Shown: positions 39,423-49,403 of the stretch, one piece after another | Layout of the letters: each line of letters opens with the position of its first letter | Numbering within the stretch: the stretch's first letter is position 1 | Assembly: GCA_034434635.1 (NCBI GenBank) | Contig: DAOTYX010000202.1 | Coordinates: 1 to 64,000 of the forward strand | Source: DAOTYX01 sp034434635 | GTDB lineage: Bacteria; Chloroflexota; Anaerolineae; B4-G1; DUEL01 | Direction of reading: 5' to 3' | DNA length: 64,000 nt | Position numbers and translations under genes: made by a program | The notes under the pieces: model-generated | The model's database searches: none | Told to the model about the DNA's origin: nothing | What the model saw: the letters and a program-made list of their open reading frames with translations, nothing else

Positions 39423-40641
39423 CTCGCCGCTCCCGCGGACGCAGCCGGCCGACCATGGGCAGGGCCAGCAGCAGGCTCAGCCCCCACAACAACAGGAAGG
39501 GAGTGTTATCGGAAGCCCAGGCCAGCCAGCCGCTCAGGCCCATCAGGCGGGCGCGCCAGGCCAGGTCGAGCCGTTCCGGTGTGGTGTTCAGCGCGCGGCT
39601 GATACCCCCCTCGCAGGAGGCTCCGTCGGCGTAGGCGTCCAGCAACGCGCGGATGCCCGCTGTCCCGTATCGGTCGCGGATGAACTGTACCAGGTTGGCT
39701 GCCTGCGCGTAGGAGAGGAAGGCACGCTCACGGTTGGCCGGAAAGGGGGCGCATAACTCGCTCAGCGGAATCAACTCCCCCTCGGCGCGGGCTTCGTTCA
39801 GGGCGATCTCCAGATCAGGATCGGCGCGCATCTCATAGGTTGTCGCCAACCCCTCGTCCAGCCAGTCGGGGACGTGGGTGTACCCTTCGGCCCCGGTCAC
39901 CTGATAGACCATCAGGTGGGTCAGTTCATGGGGCAGGTCCCGCTCCAGAGTGCTCAGGGCGCGGCTGTCATAGGGGACGGCCAGCAGGATGACGCCCAGT
40001 TCCGGGCGGGCCTGCCCGTTCACCCACTCGCGGCCGGCTATCTCCAGCGCCGCACGCAGGTCGGCGACCGAGGGATAGAGGTAGATGTCCACCCGCTCTG
40101 GCGCCGTCGTCTCCAGGTCGTTGACGAGCCGATCCAGGGTGGCGGTGGCCAGGTTGAGCGCTGCGTGGGCGATGACGGGGTCGTCCGCCACCATATGCAC
40201 CCACAAGGGGCCTGACGGCGTGGAGACCCAATCGAACCGGTTGTCGCTGTACTGGAAGGAGGACGGTTGGGTGGTGAGGGAGTTGCCGGCGCTGTCACGG
40301 ATCTCCCACCACCAGGTGATCTGGCCGAAGGGCGGAAGCGGAAACTGGCGCAGGTCGCGCTCCAGGCTGGCCTGTAGCGCCGGGGCAGGGGGAATCTCGA
40401 GGGGGTGAACCTCGACGTTACCCTGTCCCTGGGGTTGAAGGTACAGGTATACGGCGGTGATGCTGGCCGGGGCGCTGGCTTCGATGCTGAAGGTCGCCTG
40501 TTGCCCGAAGGTGTAGGTGTACGAAGTGGAACTGACGGTGATGGGCGGGCTTTCCTGAGCCGCGACAGCCGCGACCATCACGGCTGCGCCCAGAAACGCC
40601 CCGACCAGGACCAGGAGTCGTTGCAGGCTGTTTGGTTTCAC
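39409..40641 (-). CDS. MA-clan (gluzincin) metalloprotease, secreted and membrane-anchored
   Basis: 410 aa. Signal peptide (about 1-28, ending AAVAAQE), an Ig-like beta domain (about 35-140), then a zinc protease domain with HELTH (His238, Glu239, His242) and the third ligand Glu263 in WLDEGLA, the gluzincin pattern of the peptidase MA-like family. A C-terminal membrane helix (about 380-397) anchors it, followed by a basic tail. The GTG at 40641 overlaps the HEAT-repeat gene's stop. It lies in the same operon as the site-2 protease, so a joint role in membrane-protein proteolysis is possible. Confidence 0.82.
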   Translation of the reverse strand: MKPNSLQRLLVLVGAFLGAAVMVAAVAAQESPPITVSSTSYTYTFGQQATFSIEASAPASITAVYLYLQPQGQGNVEVHPLEIPPAPALQASLERDLRQFPLPPFGQITWWWEIRDSAGNSLTTQPSSFQYSDNRFDWVSTPSGPLWVHMVADDPVIAHAALNLATATLDRLVNDLETTAPERVDIYLYPSVADLRAALEIAGREWVNGQARPELGVILLAVPYDSRALSTLERDLPHELTHLMVYQVTGAEGYTHVPDWLDEGLATTYEMRADPDLEIALNEARAEGELIPLSELCAPFPANRERAFLSYAQAANLVQFIRDRYGTAGIRALLDAYADGASCEGGISRALNTTPERLDLAWRARLMGLSGWLAWASDNTPFLLLWGLSLLLALPMVGRLRPRERRGEQE

Positions 40642-41615
40642 AGGAGATCCTCGTCCTCGAAGTCTTCCTCCTCTTCCTCTTCCTCATCGAAATCGAAGGG
40701 GAGGAGGAGTCCGCCCAGGTCGCCGTGGAGGAACTCCAGTTCACGCAGGGCTTCCCGTGCGGCCTGACGCATCGCCTCGTCTTCCACCTGCGCGCACAGA
40801 CGCAGGACGCGCCGGGCCTCGTCCCCGCCGATCTGCCCCAGTGACCAGATGGTGGCCTCCCGTACCTCGGGATCGGTGTCGTTCACCAATCGCACCAGCC
40901 GGGGGATGGCCTCCTCGATAGCCAGTTCGCCGCAGGCGCGCGCGGCCTCGTAGCGCATCTCGGGATTGGTGGCAGAGAGTTGCTCCAGGACGCAGGAGGC
41001 CCAGCGCTCGTCGGCGCTGCGTCCCATGGCGAAGATGGCGCTGACGCGCATCTTCTCGTCGGGGTGTTGGTAGGCGGCGCCGATGAGCGCGGCGACCTCC
41101 CGCTTCCCGGAGTAGGCGAGCGATTCCAGCGCGCGTCGCCGCACTTCGGTCTGTTCGTCACTGGTGTGCGCTGTCAGGAGTCCCTGGTAGGCCTGGCGGT
41201 AGGGCTGCGGGCGGATCTTGCCCAGTTCGCCCATCAGCACGAAGCGCCCCAGTCCAATGGCCGCAGCCGCGCGCACCTCCGTGGCGGGGTCCTCGCGCAG
41301 CCGGGCGAGGAGAAGCGGGATCATGCGGATGTCGTCTTCCTCCCACAACCCGTCCACGGCCACCTGCCGCACCGTCGCGTCGGGGTCTTCCAGGGCCATG
41401 CGGAACACCTCGCCGAAGTTGACCTCGAAGTCATCCTCGGCGATCTCCGCCAGGGCGGCAATCGTCCGTTGGCGGGTTTCCAACGGCAGGTCGAACCATA
41501 CCGCCCGCACCTCGGCCATCTCTTCCTCTTCCAGGTTGGAGAGGTCGTACAGCCGGGCGCGTGGCAGTGACCCGCCGCGCAGTGTGGTGAGCAGGCTTTG
41601 CAGGGAGCGTCTCAT
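40638..41615 (-). CDS. HEAT-repeat protein with acidic tail
   Basis: 325 aa. Five or more HEAT-like repeats (about 65-290; DPDATVRQVAVDGLWEEDD, DPATEVRAAAAIGLGRF, DEKMRVSAIFAMGRSADE, NPEMRYEAARACGELA, DPEVREATIWSLGQIGGDE) form a solenoid for protein binding. The C terminus is a run of Glu/Asp (FDFDEEEEEEEDFEDEDLL). No catalytic motif or signal. The ATG at 41615 overlaps the stop of the site-2 protease gene (ATGA). Probably an adaptor for one of the operon's membrane proteins (inference). Confidence 0.78.
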   Translation of the reverse strand: MRRSLQSLLTTLRGGSLPRARLYDLSNLEEEEMAEVRAVWFDLPLETRQRTIAALAEIAEDDFEVNFGEVFRMALEDPDATVRQVAVDGLWEEDDIRMIPLLLARLREDPATEVRAAAAIGLGRFVLMGELGKIRPQPYRQAYQGLLTAHTSDEQTEVRRRALESLAYSGKREVAALIGAAYQHPDEKMRVSAIFAMGRSADERWASCVLEQLSATNPEMRYEAARACGELAIEEAIPRLVRLVNDTDPEVREATIWSLGQIGGDEARRVLRLCAQVEDEAMRQAAREALRELEFLHGDLGGLLLPFDFDEEEEEEEDFEDEDLL

Positions 41616-42991
41616 CGTTGGAACAAGGACCACGGGACGATAGGGTTGACAATGTCTATGGCGATGAGGATGAGCATCAGCGCGACCAGGATCGTCATCC
41701 CGATGAGGTGGATTTGCCCCTCCAGTTCGGGGCGTAATCGCCGCCCGCGGACGGCTTCGAGCAGCACGAACGCCGTTCGCCCGCCGTCGAGGCCGGGGAG
41801 CGGCAGCAGATTGGTCAACCCCAAGGCCAGGCTGGTGAGGGCGGCCATCTCCAGGGCGTACCACGGCAGTCGCTCCTCGACGCTCTGCTGAAGGGAGAGG
41901 GTGAGGACCTGACTGATGCCGACGATGCTGGCGGGGCGCACCTCGTTCGTGCTCACCTCGCCCTGGGCCAGCATTTCCGGCAGTTGGGCGATCATAAGGA
42001 TGGTGTTCACCAGATACTGTCCCGACTGCGCCATCGCCCGCGGCAGGGGGTAACGGACGAGGCGGGTCGGGTCGTGTTCGACGGACATGTAGATGCCCAG
42101 CAGGACCTGGTCGCCCTCCCGGCGCGGGATGGCGCTGAGAGTCAGCGGTGCGCCGTCGCGCTCGAGGGTCAGCGTCAGCGGGCGCCCGGCCGAGGACTGG
42201 ATGATGGTGTGGAGGAGGTCTACCGCCTCCGTAGGGGTAGCGCCGGTGATGGGGGTGTCGGCAGCAGTGAGGACGATGTCGCCAGCCTGCAAGCCGGCCT
42301 CTTGCGCCGCGGAGCCCGTAACCACGTCGGTGATACGGATGCGGAACCCTTCGGGGTTACCTGCCATATAGGCAGCGGTCATGACGAGAAAAGCGGTCAG
42401 CAGGTTCAGAAGCGGGCCAGCCAGCAGCGTGGCGACCCGCCAGCGACGCGGCTGAGCAGCCAGGCTGCGCGGATCTTTGGCATCGTCCTCGCCGGTCATG
42501 CGCACGAACCCGCCGAAAAACAGGGCGTTGATGGAATAGCGGACGCCGGGGTCGTACTCGGTCAGGCTGCCGCGGAGGATGGCCTCGTCGCTCCCTTCCT
42601 GCGGGATCAGTACGGGCTCCTCCGGCGCGGAGTCTTCCGGGCAGCCTTCTCCGCATGTCTTCTGGGCGGGAGGCAGGCGACGCAGGCGCAGCAGCCGCCA
42701 TGTGTCATCGGCCTCCCTGCGCACCATCGCTTCCACCTTCTCGCCGATGGTGAGGCCAATCGGGAGGGGCAGGCGGCCCGGCACCGCGATCGGGACGGGG
42801 CCGATCCTCAGCGTTCCCGGTTCGCCGGCCAAGATCCACAGACGGGGTGGGAAGCCCAGGCCGAACTCCTCGACGCGGACACCCGCACGACGCGCGGTCA
42901 GGAAGTGGCCGAGTTCGTGAATCAGGATCATCGGTCCCAGGATAATGATGAAAGTTGCGGCAAACCACGCCGCCGTCACGAGTATGTCCAT
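41612..42991 (-). CDS. site-2 protease (RseP/M50 family) with PDZ domain
   Basis: Intramembrane zinc protease, 459 aa. HELGH at residues 25-29 in the first membrane helix and the second metal motif LDGGR near 395 define family M50. A PDZ domain lies between them (about 230-320, VVTGSAAQEAGLQAGDIVLTAADTPI). An extra, polar 100-residue insert (about 60-160) with ESGEGCPEDSAPEE-like character separates the first helix from the GGFVRMTGED motif. Starts at ATG 42991 with AAGGAG upstream. It heads the six-gene operon down to 36974. In bacteria such enzymes cleave anti-sigma factors and signal-peptide remnants; the target here is unknown. Confidence 0.88.
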   Translation of the reverse strand: MDILVTAAWFAATFIIILGPMILIHELGHFLTARRAGVRVEEFGLGFPPRLWILAGEPGTLRIGPVPIAVPGRLPLPIGLTIGEKVEAMVRREADDTWRLLRLRRLPPAQKTCGEGCPEDSAPEEPVLIPQEGSDEAILRGSLTEYDPGVRYSINALFFGGFVRMTGEDDAKDPRSLAAQPRRWRVATLLAGPLLNLLTAFLVMTAAYMAGNPEGFRIRITDVVTGSAAQEAGLQAGDIVLTAADTPITGATPTEAVDLLHTIIQSSAGRPLTLTLERDGAPLTLSAIPRREGDQVLLGIYMSVEHDPTRLVRYPLPRAMAQSGQYLVNTILMIAQLPEMLAQGEVSTNEVRPASIVGISQVLTLSLQQSVEERLPWYALEMAALTSLALGLTNLLPLPGLDGGRTAFVLLEAVRGRRLRPELEGQIHLIGMTILVALMLILIAIDIVNPIVPWSLFQR

Positions 42992-43025
42992 TCGACTCCT
43001 TACCAGGCTTTCTGCCCTCAAAGCC

Positions 43026-43054
43026 ATTATACCGCACAGACGGCTTCCTGAAAA
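43026..43054 (-). promoter_or_regulatory. promoter of the site-2 protease operon
   Basis: On the minus strand TTTTCA (43054-43049), 17-bp spacer, TATAAT (43031-43026). Divergent from the secD promoter. Confidence 0.55.
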
Positions 43055-43064
43055 GCGAGGGTGT

Positions 43065-43093
43065 TTGACAGAACTGCCCGCCCCGGCTATAAT
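43065..43093 (+). promoter_or_regulatory. consensus promoter of secDF
   Basis: TTGACA (43065-43070), 17-bp spacer, TATAAT (43088-43093): an exact sigma-70 type promoter 41 bp before secD. Confidence 0.85.
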
Positions 43094-43133
43094 CGCCCCG
43101 TTTGAAATCTCCCTGAGGGGGCGCATACAGACC

Positions 43134-44678
<1,545 letters not shown>

Positions 44679-44692
44679 CAAGCGAGGAAGAT

Positions 44693-45619
44693 ATGTTCAA
44701 CATCGTTGAGAAGCGACGCTGGTACTTCCTGATAGCCGGTCTTGCCATCCTGTTGGGCATCGCGGCGATGGTTGTGAGCACGGTGCGCTTCGGTTCGCCC
44801 GTGCGGTTGAGCATTGACTTCACCGGTGGAAGCCTGTTCGTCTTCCACTTCGATGGTCCGGCGGACGAGGCCGCAGTGCGCGCCGTGCTGGCCGACCATG
44901 GCCTTTCCGAGGCTATCGTGCAGCGGCTGGGGCGAGAGGAGGAGAATACCTGGCAGGTGCGCACCCGCGAGGCCGCGGCCAATGAGGTGCGCGACCTGCT
45001 GAACGATATGGAGGCGCGGGTGGCCCCCCTGAACCGCGACCTGCTGACCTATGAGACGGTATCCCCGATGGTCGGCGGCGAGGTGACGCGCGCGGCGGGG
45101 ATTGCCCTGCTGGTCTCCGCCACCATCATCATCGCCTTCATCTGGTGGTCCTTCCGCCGTGTCCCGCATGCCTTCCGCTACGGCGTGGCGGCGATCGCGG
45201 CGATGCTGAACGCGGTGTTCATCGCCTTCGGTTTCTATGCCCTGATGGGGGTTCTGAGCGGTTGGGAGGTGGACGCCCTCTTCCTGACTGCTCTTCTCAC
45301 TGTCACCGCTTTCTCGGTGCAGGACACCATCGTGGTCTTCGACCGCATCCGCGAGAACCTGCCGCGCTATCGGAACGAGCCGTTCGAGCGCGTGGTCAAC
45401 CGCTCCATCCTGGAGACGATCCACCGTTCTCTGGCCACCCAGTTGAACGCCATCTTCGTGATGATCGCCATCATCCTGTTTGGCGGGGAGACGATTCGGC
45501 CGTTCATCGCCACCATGCTGGTCGGTCTGGTGGCGGGGACCCTCTCGTCCATCTTCGTCGCGGTGCCGTTGGTGGTGGCGTGGGAACTGGCGACGCGCCG
45601 CCGTGCGGCGGCTGTTTGA
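44693..45619 (+). CDS. secF: protein translocase subunit SecF
   Basis: Partner of SecD, 308 aa, six membrane helices. The opening VRLSIDFTGGSLFVFHFD (about 40-57) and the motif TALLTVTAFSVQDTIVVFDRIREN (about 200-223) are diagnostic. AGGAAG precedes the ATG. Transcribed with secD. Confidence 0.95.
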   Translation: MFNIVEKRRWYFLIAGLAILLGIAAMVVSTVRFGSPVRLSIDFTGGSLFVFHFDGPADEAAVRAVLADHGLSEAIVQRLGREEENTWQVRTREAAANEVRDLLNDMEARVAPLNRDLLTYETVSPMVGGEVTRAAGIALLVSATIIIAFIWWSFRRVPHAFRYGVAAIAAMLNAVFIAFGFYALMGVLSGWEVDALFLTALLTVTAFSVQDTIVVFDRIRENLPRYRNEPFERVVNRSILETIHRSLATQLNAIFVMIAIILFGGETIRPFIATMLVGLVAGTLSSIFVAVPLVVAWELATRRRAAAV

Positions 45620-45622
45620 CCT

Positions 45623-45650
45623 TTGACTTTCCTGCCGCCTGTGCTACAAT
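45623..45650 (+). promoter_or_regulatory. promoter of the first DUF4870 gene
   Basis: TTGACT (45623-45628), 16-bp spacer, TACAAT (45645-45650), just after secF. Confidence 0.65.
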
Positions 45651-45707
45651 GGTCTTGATGCCACGGGTCGAGCCCATGTTGCCGGTTGGCATCAGGAGGG
45701 TACACAA

Positions 45708-46172
45708 ATGAAAGCGCCAGCGTCTGCTGTGCCTGCGCCTGCGCCGGTGCAGGTTCCCCCGCCACTCTCGGCGAATGAGGAGCGCACTTGGGCGATGCTG
45801 GCCCACCTGAGCATCTTGCTCAACCTGATCTCCGGCGGCATCGGCTTGCTGTTGGCGTTGGTCATCTACCTGGTCTTCCAGAACCGTTCCCGCTACGTGG
45901 CCTACCACGGCCTGCAGTCCTTCTTCTTCCAACTCGTCTTCTGGATCGGGGGTGGCCTCCTGACCGCCATCGCCTGGACGGTCAGCGGCTTGCTGTCGGT
46001 GGTACTGATTGGGCTGTGCCTGATGCCCTTTGCCCTGCTGGTCACCCTGATCCCTGCCGCGGCGGTGATCTACGGCATCGTCGGCGGGGTGCAGTGCAGC
46101 CAGGGGCAGGACTTCCGCTACTGGCTGGTCGGCGACTGGGTGCGCGGCACGCTGGTCGGCGAGCAGACTTGA
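45708..46172 (+). CDS. DUF4870 membrane protein (first)
   Basis: 154 aa. Pro/Ala-rich N-terminal tail (about 1-20), then the DUF4870 core with NEERTWAMLAHLS and AYHGLQSFFFQLVFW, and about three membrane helices (32-58, 70-100, 105-130). Function of the family unknown. GGAGGG precedes the ATG. It has its own promoter and is followed by a second member of the family. Confidence 0.78.
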   Translation: MKAPASAVPAPAPVQVPPPLSANEERTWAMLAHLSILLNLISGGIGLLLALVIYLVFQNRSRYVAYHGLQSFFFQLVFWIGGGLLTAIAWTVSGLLSVVLIGLCLMPFALLVTLIPAAAVIYGIVGGVQCSQGQDFRYWLVGDWVRGTLVGEQT

Positions 46173-46196
46173 CAGTCACCGCAATAAGAGTACAAT
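46169..46196 (+). promoter_or_regulatory. promoter of the second DUF4870 gene
   Basis: TTGACA (46169-46174, overlapping the upstream stop codon), 16-bp spacer, TACAAT (46191-46196). Confidence 0.75.
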
Positions 46197-46274
46197 AGCC
46201 TAAAGCAGGGGGCGACTAGGGTTCGCCCGACCGCTGTACCACTCAAAAACTCAGGAGTAAAGGAGAGGCAAAAA

Positions 46275-46592
46275 ATGGCAGAAGGAGTCTTTCCCTCGGG
46301 CGACGTCACCTCCGACGACAAGCTTTGGGCCCTTCTCAGCTGGCTGTTCTGGCCCGTGGCCCTGGTCATGCTGCTGATGGACGAGAAGAAGCAGCGGCCC
46401 TTCATCAAGTATAACGCCGTCCAGTCCCTGGCTTACGCTGTCCCCTGGTACGTGATCGGCTTCATCACCGTCGGTTGCGCCCTGGTTGCGGGCGCGGTCT
46501 ACGCGATCATCCTGGGCGTCAAGGCCTACAAGGGGGAGTGGGTGACGGTTCCGGTCATCACCGACTTCTGCAAGAAGCAGGGCTGGATCTGA
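46275..46592 (+). CDS. DUF4870-like small membrane protein (second)
   Basis: 105 aa. Same core pattern as its neighbour (DDKLWALLSWLFWPVALVMLL, RPFIKYNAVQSLAYAV) with two or three membrane helices and a short amphipathic C terminus (FCKKQGWI). It lacks the Pro-rich head. An 80-nt leader separates promoter and ATG; AGGAGTAAAGGAGAGG precedes the start. A factor-independent terminator follows. Function unknown. Confidence 0.78.
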   Translation: MAEGVFPSGDVTSDDKLWALLSWLFWPVALVMLLMDEKKQRPFIKYNAVQSLAYAVPWYVIGFITVGCALVAGAVYAIILGVKAYKGEWVTVPVITDFCKKQGWI

Positions 46593-46610
46593 TCACAGAA
46601 CGTGCACGGA

Positions 46611-46640
46611 AGCCCCTCCTTACCTGGAGGGGCTTTTCCT
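46611..46640 (+). terminator. factor-independent terminator
   Basis: AGCCCCTCC (46611-46619), 6-base loop, GGAGGGGCT (46626-46634), then TTT. A perfect 9-bp GC-rich stem with a T-run, 19 bp after the DUF4870 gene. Confidence 0.88.
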
Positions 46641-46696
46641 TGTCTCCAACCTGTCTACTGCTGACCACTCGTTTTGTCTAGAGGAGGGGTTCTGAC

Positions 46697-48424
46697 GTGC
46701 CGATTCCATTCCGATATTGGCGGGTCGCTGAGCCCGCCCCCGATGCCTACGTCAGGCTGTTCCCCGATTTGCATCCTCTGGTCGTGCAGGTGCTCTACAA
46801 CCGGAAACTGAGCGATCCTGCCGTGGTGGCCGACTTTCTGTCGGGTCACTTCGCGCCGGACGACCCCTTTCTCCTGCGGGGGATGGAGCAGGCGGTGGCG
46901 CGGTTGCGCCGCGCTATCGGCGCGCAGGAGCCGATCGCCGTCTACGGCGACTTCGACGCTGATGGTGTCACCGCTACAGCGCTTCTGGTGGTCACCCTGC
47001 GGGCGTTGGGCGGGCAGGTGCTCCCCTACATCCCTCACCGCGTGGACGAGGGGTACGGCCTGCACTGCGAGGCGCTCTCGGAACTGGCTGCCCAGGGTGT
47101 GCGCGTCGTGGTCACCGTGGACTGTGGGGTGCGTTCCCTCGACGAGGTCGCCCACGCCCGGCGGCTGGGAATGGACGTGATCGTCACTGACCACCATCAG
47201 CCGGGAGCGCGCCTGCCGGAGGCGCTGGCGGTGATTGACCCGCGCCAACCGGGCTGTTCCTATCCTTATCCGCACCTGGCTGGCGTCGGCCTGGCTTACA
47301 AACTGGCCCAGGCCCTCCTGCGCACCAGCGACCCGACGTTGCCTGTGCGGACGCCGGACCTCCAGGAAGAGGATCTGTTGGACCTGGTGGCCCTGGGCAC
47401 GGTGGCGGACCTGGCTCCACTGACCGGCGAAAACCGGGCCCTGGTTATCCGCGGCTTGCAGCGGATCAACACCCACCCCCGGCCAGGGGTAGAAGCGCTG
47501 GTGCGCCAGGCCGGCCTCCGTGCGGGATCGGTCAACGCGACGGTGATCGGCTACGTCTTGGGACCGCGCCTGAACGCCGCCGGCCGCATCGCCCACGCGG
47601 ACATCGCCTACCGCCTGCTGACTGCCGAGGAACCGACCGAGGCCGAGATGCTGGCGCAGCAGCTGGATGAATTGAACCGCGAGCGGCAACGACGGACGCT
47701 GGAAGCCTACGAGCGCGCGCGCGAGATGCTCCTTGCCCGGTCCGGGGACCTGTCACTGTTGTTCCTGGCCGACGCTGACCTGCCCTCCGGTGTGGCCGGC
47801 CTGGTGGCCTCGCGGCTGGCAGAGGAGTTCTACCGGCCCGCGGTGATCGTCGAGCGGGGGGAGGATGAGAGCCGCGGCTCTGCCCGCTCGATCCCCGAGT
47901 TCCACATCACCCGGGCGCTGGATGCCTGCGCTGACCTGCTCATCCGCCATGGCGGTCACGCCGCCGCTGGCGGGTTCACCTGCCGGACCCATAACCTTCC
48001 TGAGTTGCAGGAGCGGCTCCAATCTCTGGCGGTGGGGGAACTGGGCGGCCGGGAACTGTCCCCCTGCCTGCACGCCGACGCCGAGGTCCACCTCAGGGAG
48101 ATGGACTGGCGACTGGGGAGCGAACTGCAGCGGTTGCAGCCTTTCGGCGAGGGGAACGCTGAGCCGCTCTTCGTCAGCCGTAACGTCGAGGTGCGCTACT
48201 GTCGTGCTGTGGGGGCCGATGGGGTTCACCTGAAGATGCTTCTCTCCGACGGCCGGGTGGTGTGGGATAGCATCGCCTTCCGCCAGGGGGAGTGGGCGGA
48301 CAAGCTGCCCGACCGGGTGGATGTGGCCTATCATCTGCAGTTCAACGAGTGGAACGGCGAGCGACGGCTGCAGCTGAACGTCCAGGACATCCGCCCCGCT
48401 GGCTGGGAGGAGGATTTCGCGTGA
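46697..48424 (+). CDS. recJ: single-strand DNA exonuclease RecJ
   Basis: 5'-3' single-strand exonuclease in recombination and mismatch repair. 575 aa. DHH domain motifs: YGDFDADGVTA (about 83-93), DCG and TDHH (about 163-166); DHHA1 domain with GGHAAAGGFT (about 422-431) and a C-terminal OB domain (to 575). GTG start after GAGGAGGGG. Confidence 0.93.
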   Translation: MPIPFRYWRVAEPAPDAYVRLFPDLHPLVVQVLYNRKLSDPAVVADFLSGHFAPDDPFLLRGMEQAVARLRRAIGAQEPIAVYGDFDADGVTATALLVVTLRALGGQVLPYIPHRVDEGYGLHCEALSELAAQGVRVVVTVDCGVRSLDEVAHARRLGMDVIVTDHHQPGARLPEALAVIDPRQPGCSYPYPHLAGVGLAYKLAQALLRTSDPTLPVRTPDLQEEDLLDLVALGTVADLAPLTGENRALVIRGLQRINTHPRPGVEALVRQAGLRAGSVNATVIGYVLGPRLNAAGRIAHADIAYRLLTAEEPTEAEMLAQQLDELNRERQRRTLEAYERAREMLLARSGDLSLLFLADADLPSGVAGLVASRLAEEFYRPAVIVERGEDESRGSARSIPEFHITRALDACADLLIRHGGHAAAGGFTCRTHNLPELQERLQSLAVGELGGRELSPCLHADAEVHLREMDWRLGSELQRLQPFGEGNAEPLFVSRNVEVRYCRAVGADGVHLKMLLSDGRVVWDSIAFRQGEWADKLPDRVDVAYHLQFNEWNGERRLQLNVQDIRPAGWEEDFA

Positions 48425-49371
48425 GGGTGCTGGTCACTGGCGCGGCGGGGTTCATCGGCAGCCATGTAGCCGAGACGCTCCTGGCACGTGGCGATACGGT
48501 CACCGGGCTGGATAACTTCGACGATTTCTACAGCCCGGCGCGCAAGCGGGCCAATATCGCCCTGCTCACCCCCAATCCCCGTTTCTCCTTCCACCAGGCT
48601 GACGTGCGGGATGCCGATACGATAGAGCGAATCTGCGCCCAGGGCGGCTTCGATGTTGTGGTTCACCTGGCGGCGATGGCCAACGTGCGCTACTCTATCA
48701 CCCGGGCGCCGCTCTATGTGGATGTCAATGTGCGCGGTACGGTCAACCTGCTAGAGGGAGCGCGTAAGGCCGGCACGCCGCACTTCGTCTTCGCCTCTAC
48801 CTCCTCTGTCTACGGGCGCACCGAGCGGCTGCCCTTCCGTGAGGATGACCCGCTGGGCCGTCCGCTGGCCCCTTATCCGGCGACCAAGATCGCCGGTGAG
48901 GTGATGGGCCACGCCTATCACAACATGTTCGACCTCTCCTTCACTGCGTTGCGCTTCTTCTCCGTCTACGGCCCGCGCGGCCGGCCTGACATGATGCCCT
49001 ATCACATCACCCGGTGCGTCGCGCAGGGGGAGGAGTTCGCCCTCTACAACGGTGGGGAGATGTACCGGGACTGGACCTACATCGCCGATATCGTCGCCGG
49101 AGTGGTCGCCGCGGCGGACCGGCCGATGGGCTTCGAGGTGATCAACCTGGGGCGGGGCGAACCGGTGCGCATGGCCGATTTCGTCGAGATGATCGAAGGG
49201 CTGGTGGGGCGACCGGCGCGCATGACCGCTCCCCCGGCCCCGCCTAGCGAGCCGCCCATCACCTTTGCCGACATCTCTAAAGCCCGCCGTTTGCTCGACT
49301 ACAACCCACAGACGCCGGTAGCGGAAGGGATGCGGCGGTTCTGGGAGTGGCTGCAGGCCCATGACCAATGA
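48421..49371 (+). CDS. NAD-dependent sugar epimerase/dehydratase (GalE-like)
   Basis: Short-chain dehydrogenase of the extended type, 316 aa, acting on nucleotide sugars; closest in pattern to UDP-glucuronate or UDP-glucose 4-epimerases. The NAD loop GAAGFIGSH is at 7-15, the catalytic Tyr152 and Lys156 in YPATK, and Ser in ASTSSVYGRTE. The GTG overlaps the recJ stop (GTGA). The stop codon falls in a CCAATGA heptamer array (last residues AHDQ). The exact sugar is not decided. Confidence 0.88.
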   Translation: MRVLVTGAAGFIGSHVAETLLARGDTVTGLDNFDDFYSPARKRANIALLTPNPRFSFHQADVRDADTIERICAQGGFDVVVHLAAMANVRYSITRAPLYVDVNVRGTVNLLEGARKAGTPHFVFASTSSVYGRTERLPFREDDPLGRPLAPYPATKIAGEVMGHAYHNMFDLSFTALRFFSVYGPRGRPDMMPYHITRCVAQGEEFALYNGGEMYRDWTYIADIVAGVVAAADRPMGFEVINLGRGEPVRMADFVEMIEGLVGRPARMTAPPAPPSEPPITFADISKARRLLDYNPQTPVAEGMRRFWEWLQAHDQ

Positions 49372-49396
49372 CCCATGATCAATGATCAATGACCAG
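49359..49396. repeat. CCAATGA heptamer array, forward half
   Basis: CCATGAC/CAATGAC/CCATGAT/CAATGAT/CAATGAC, period 7; contains the stop of the epimerase gene and the first possible start of the glycosidase gene. Confidence 0.85.
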
Positions 49397-49403
49397 GGAT
49401 ACC

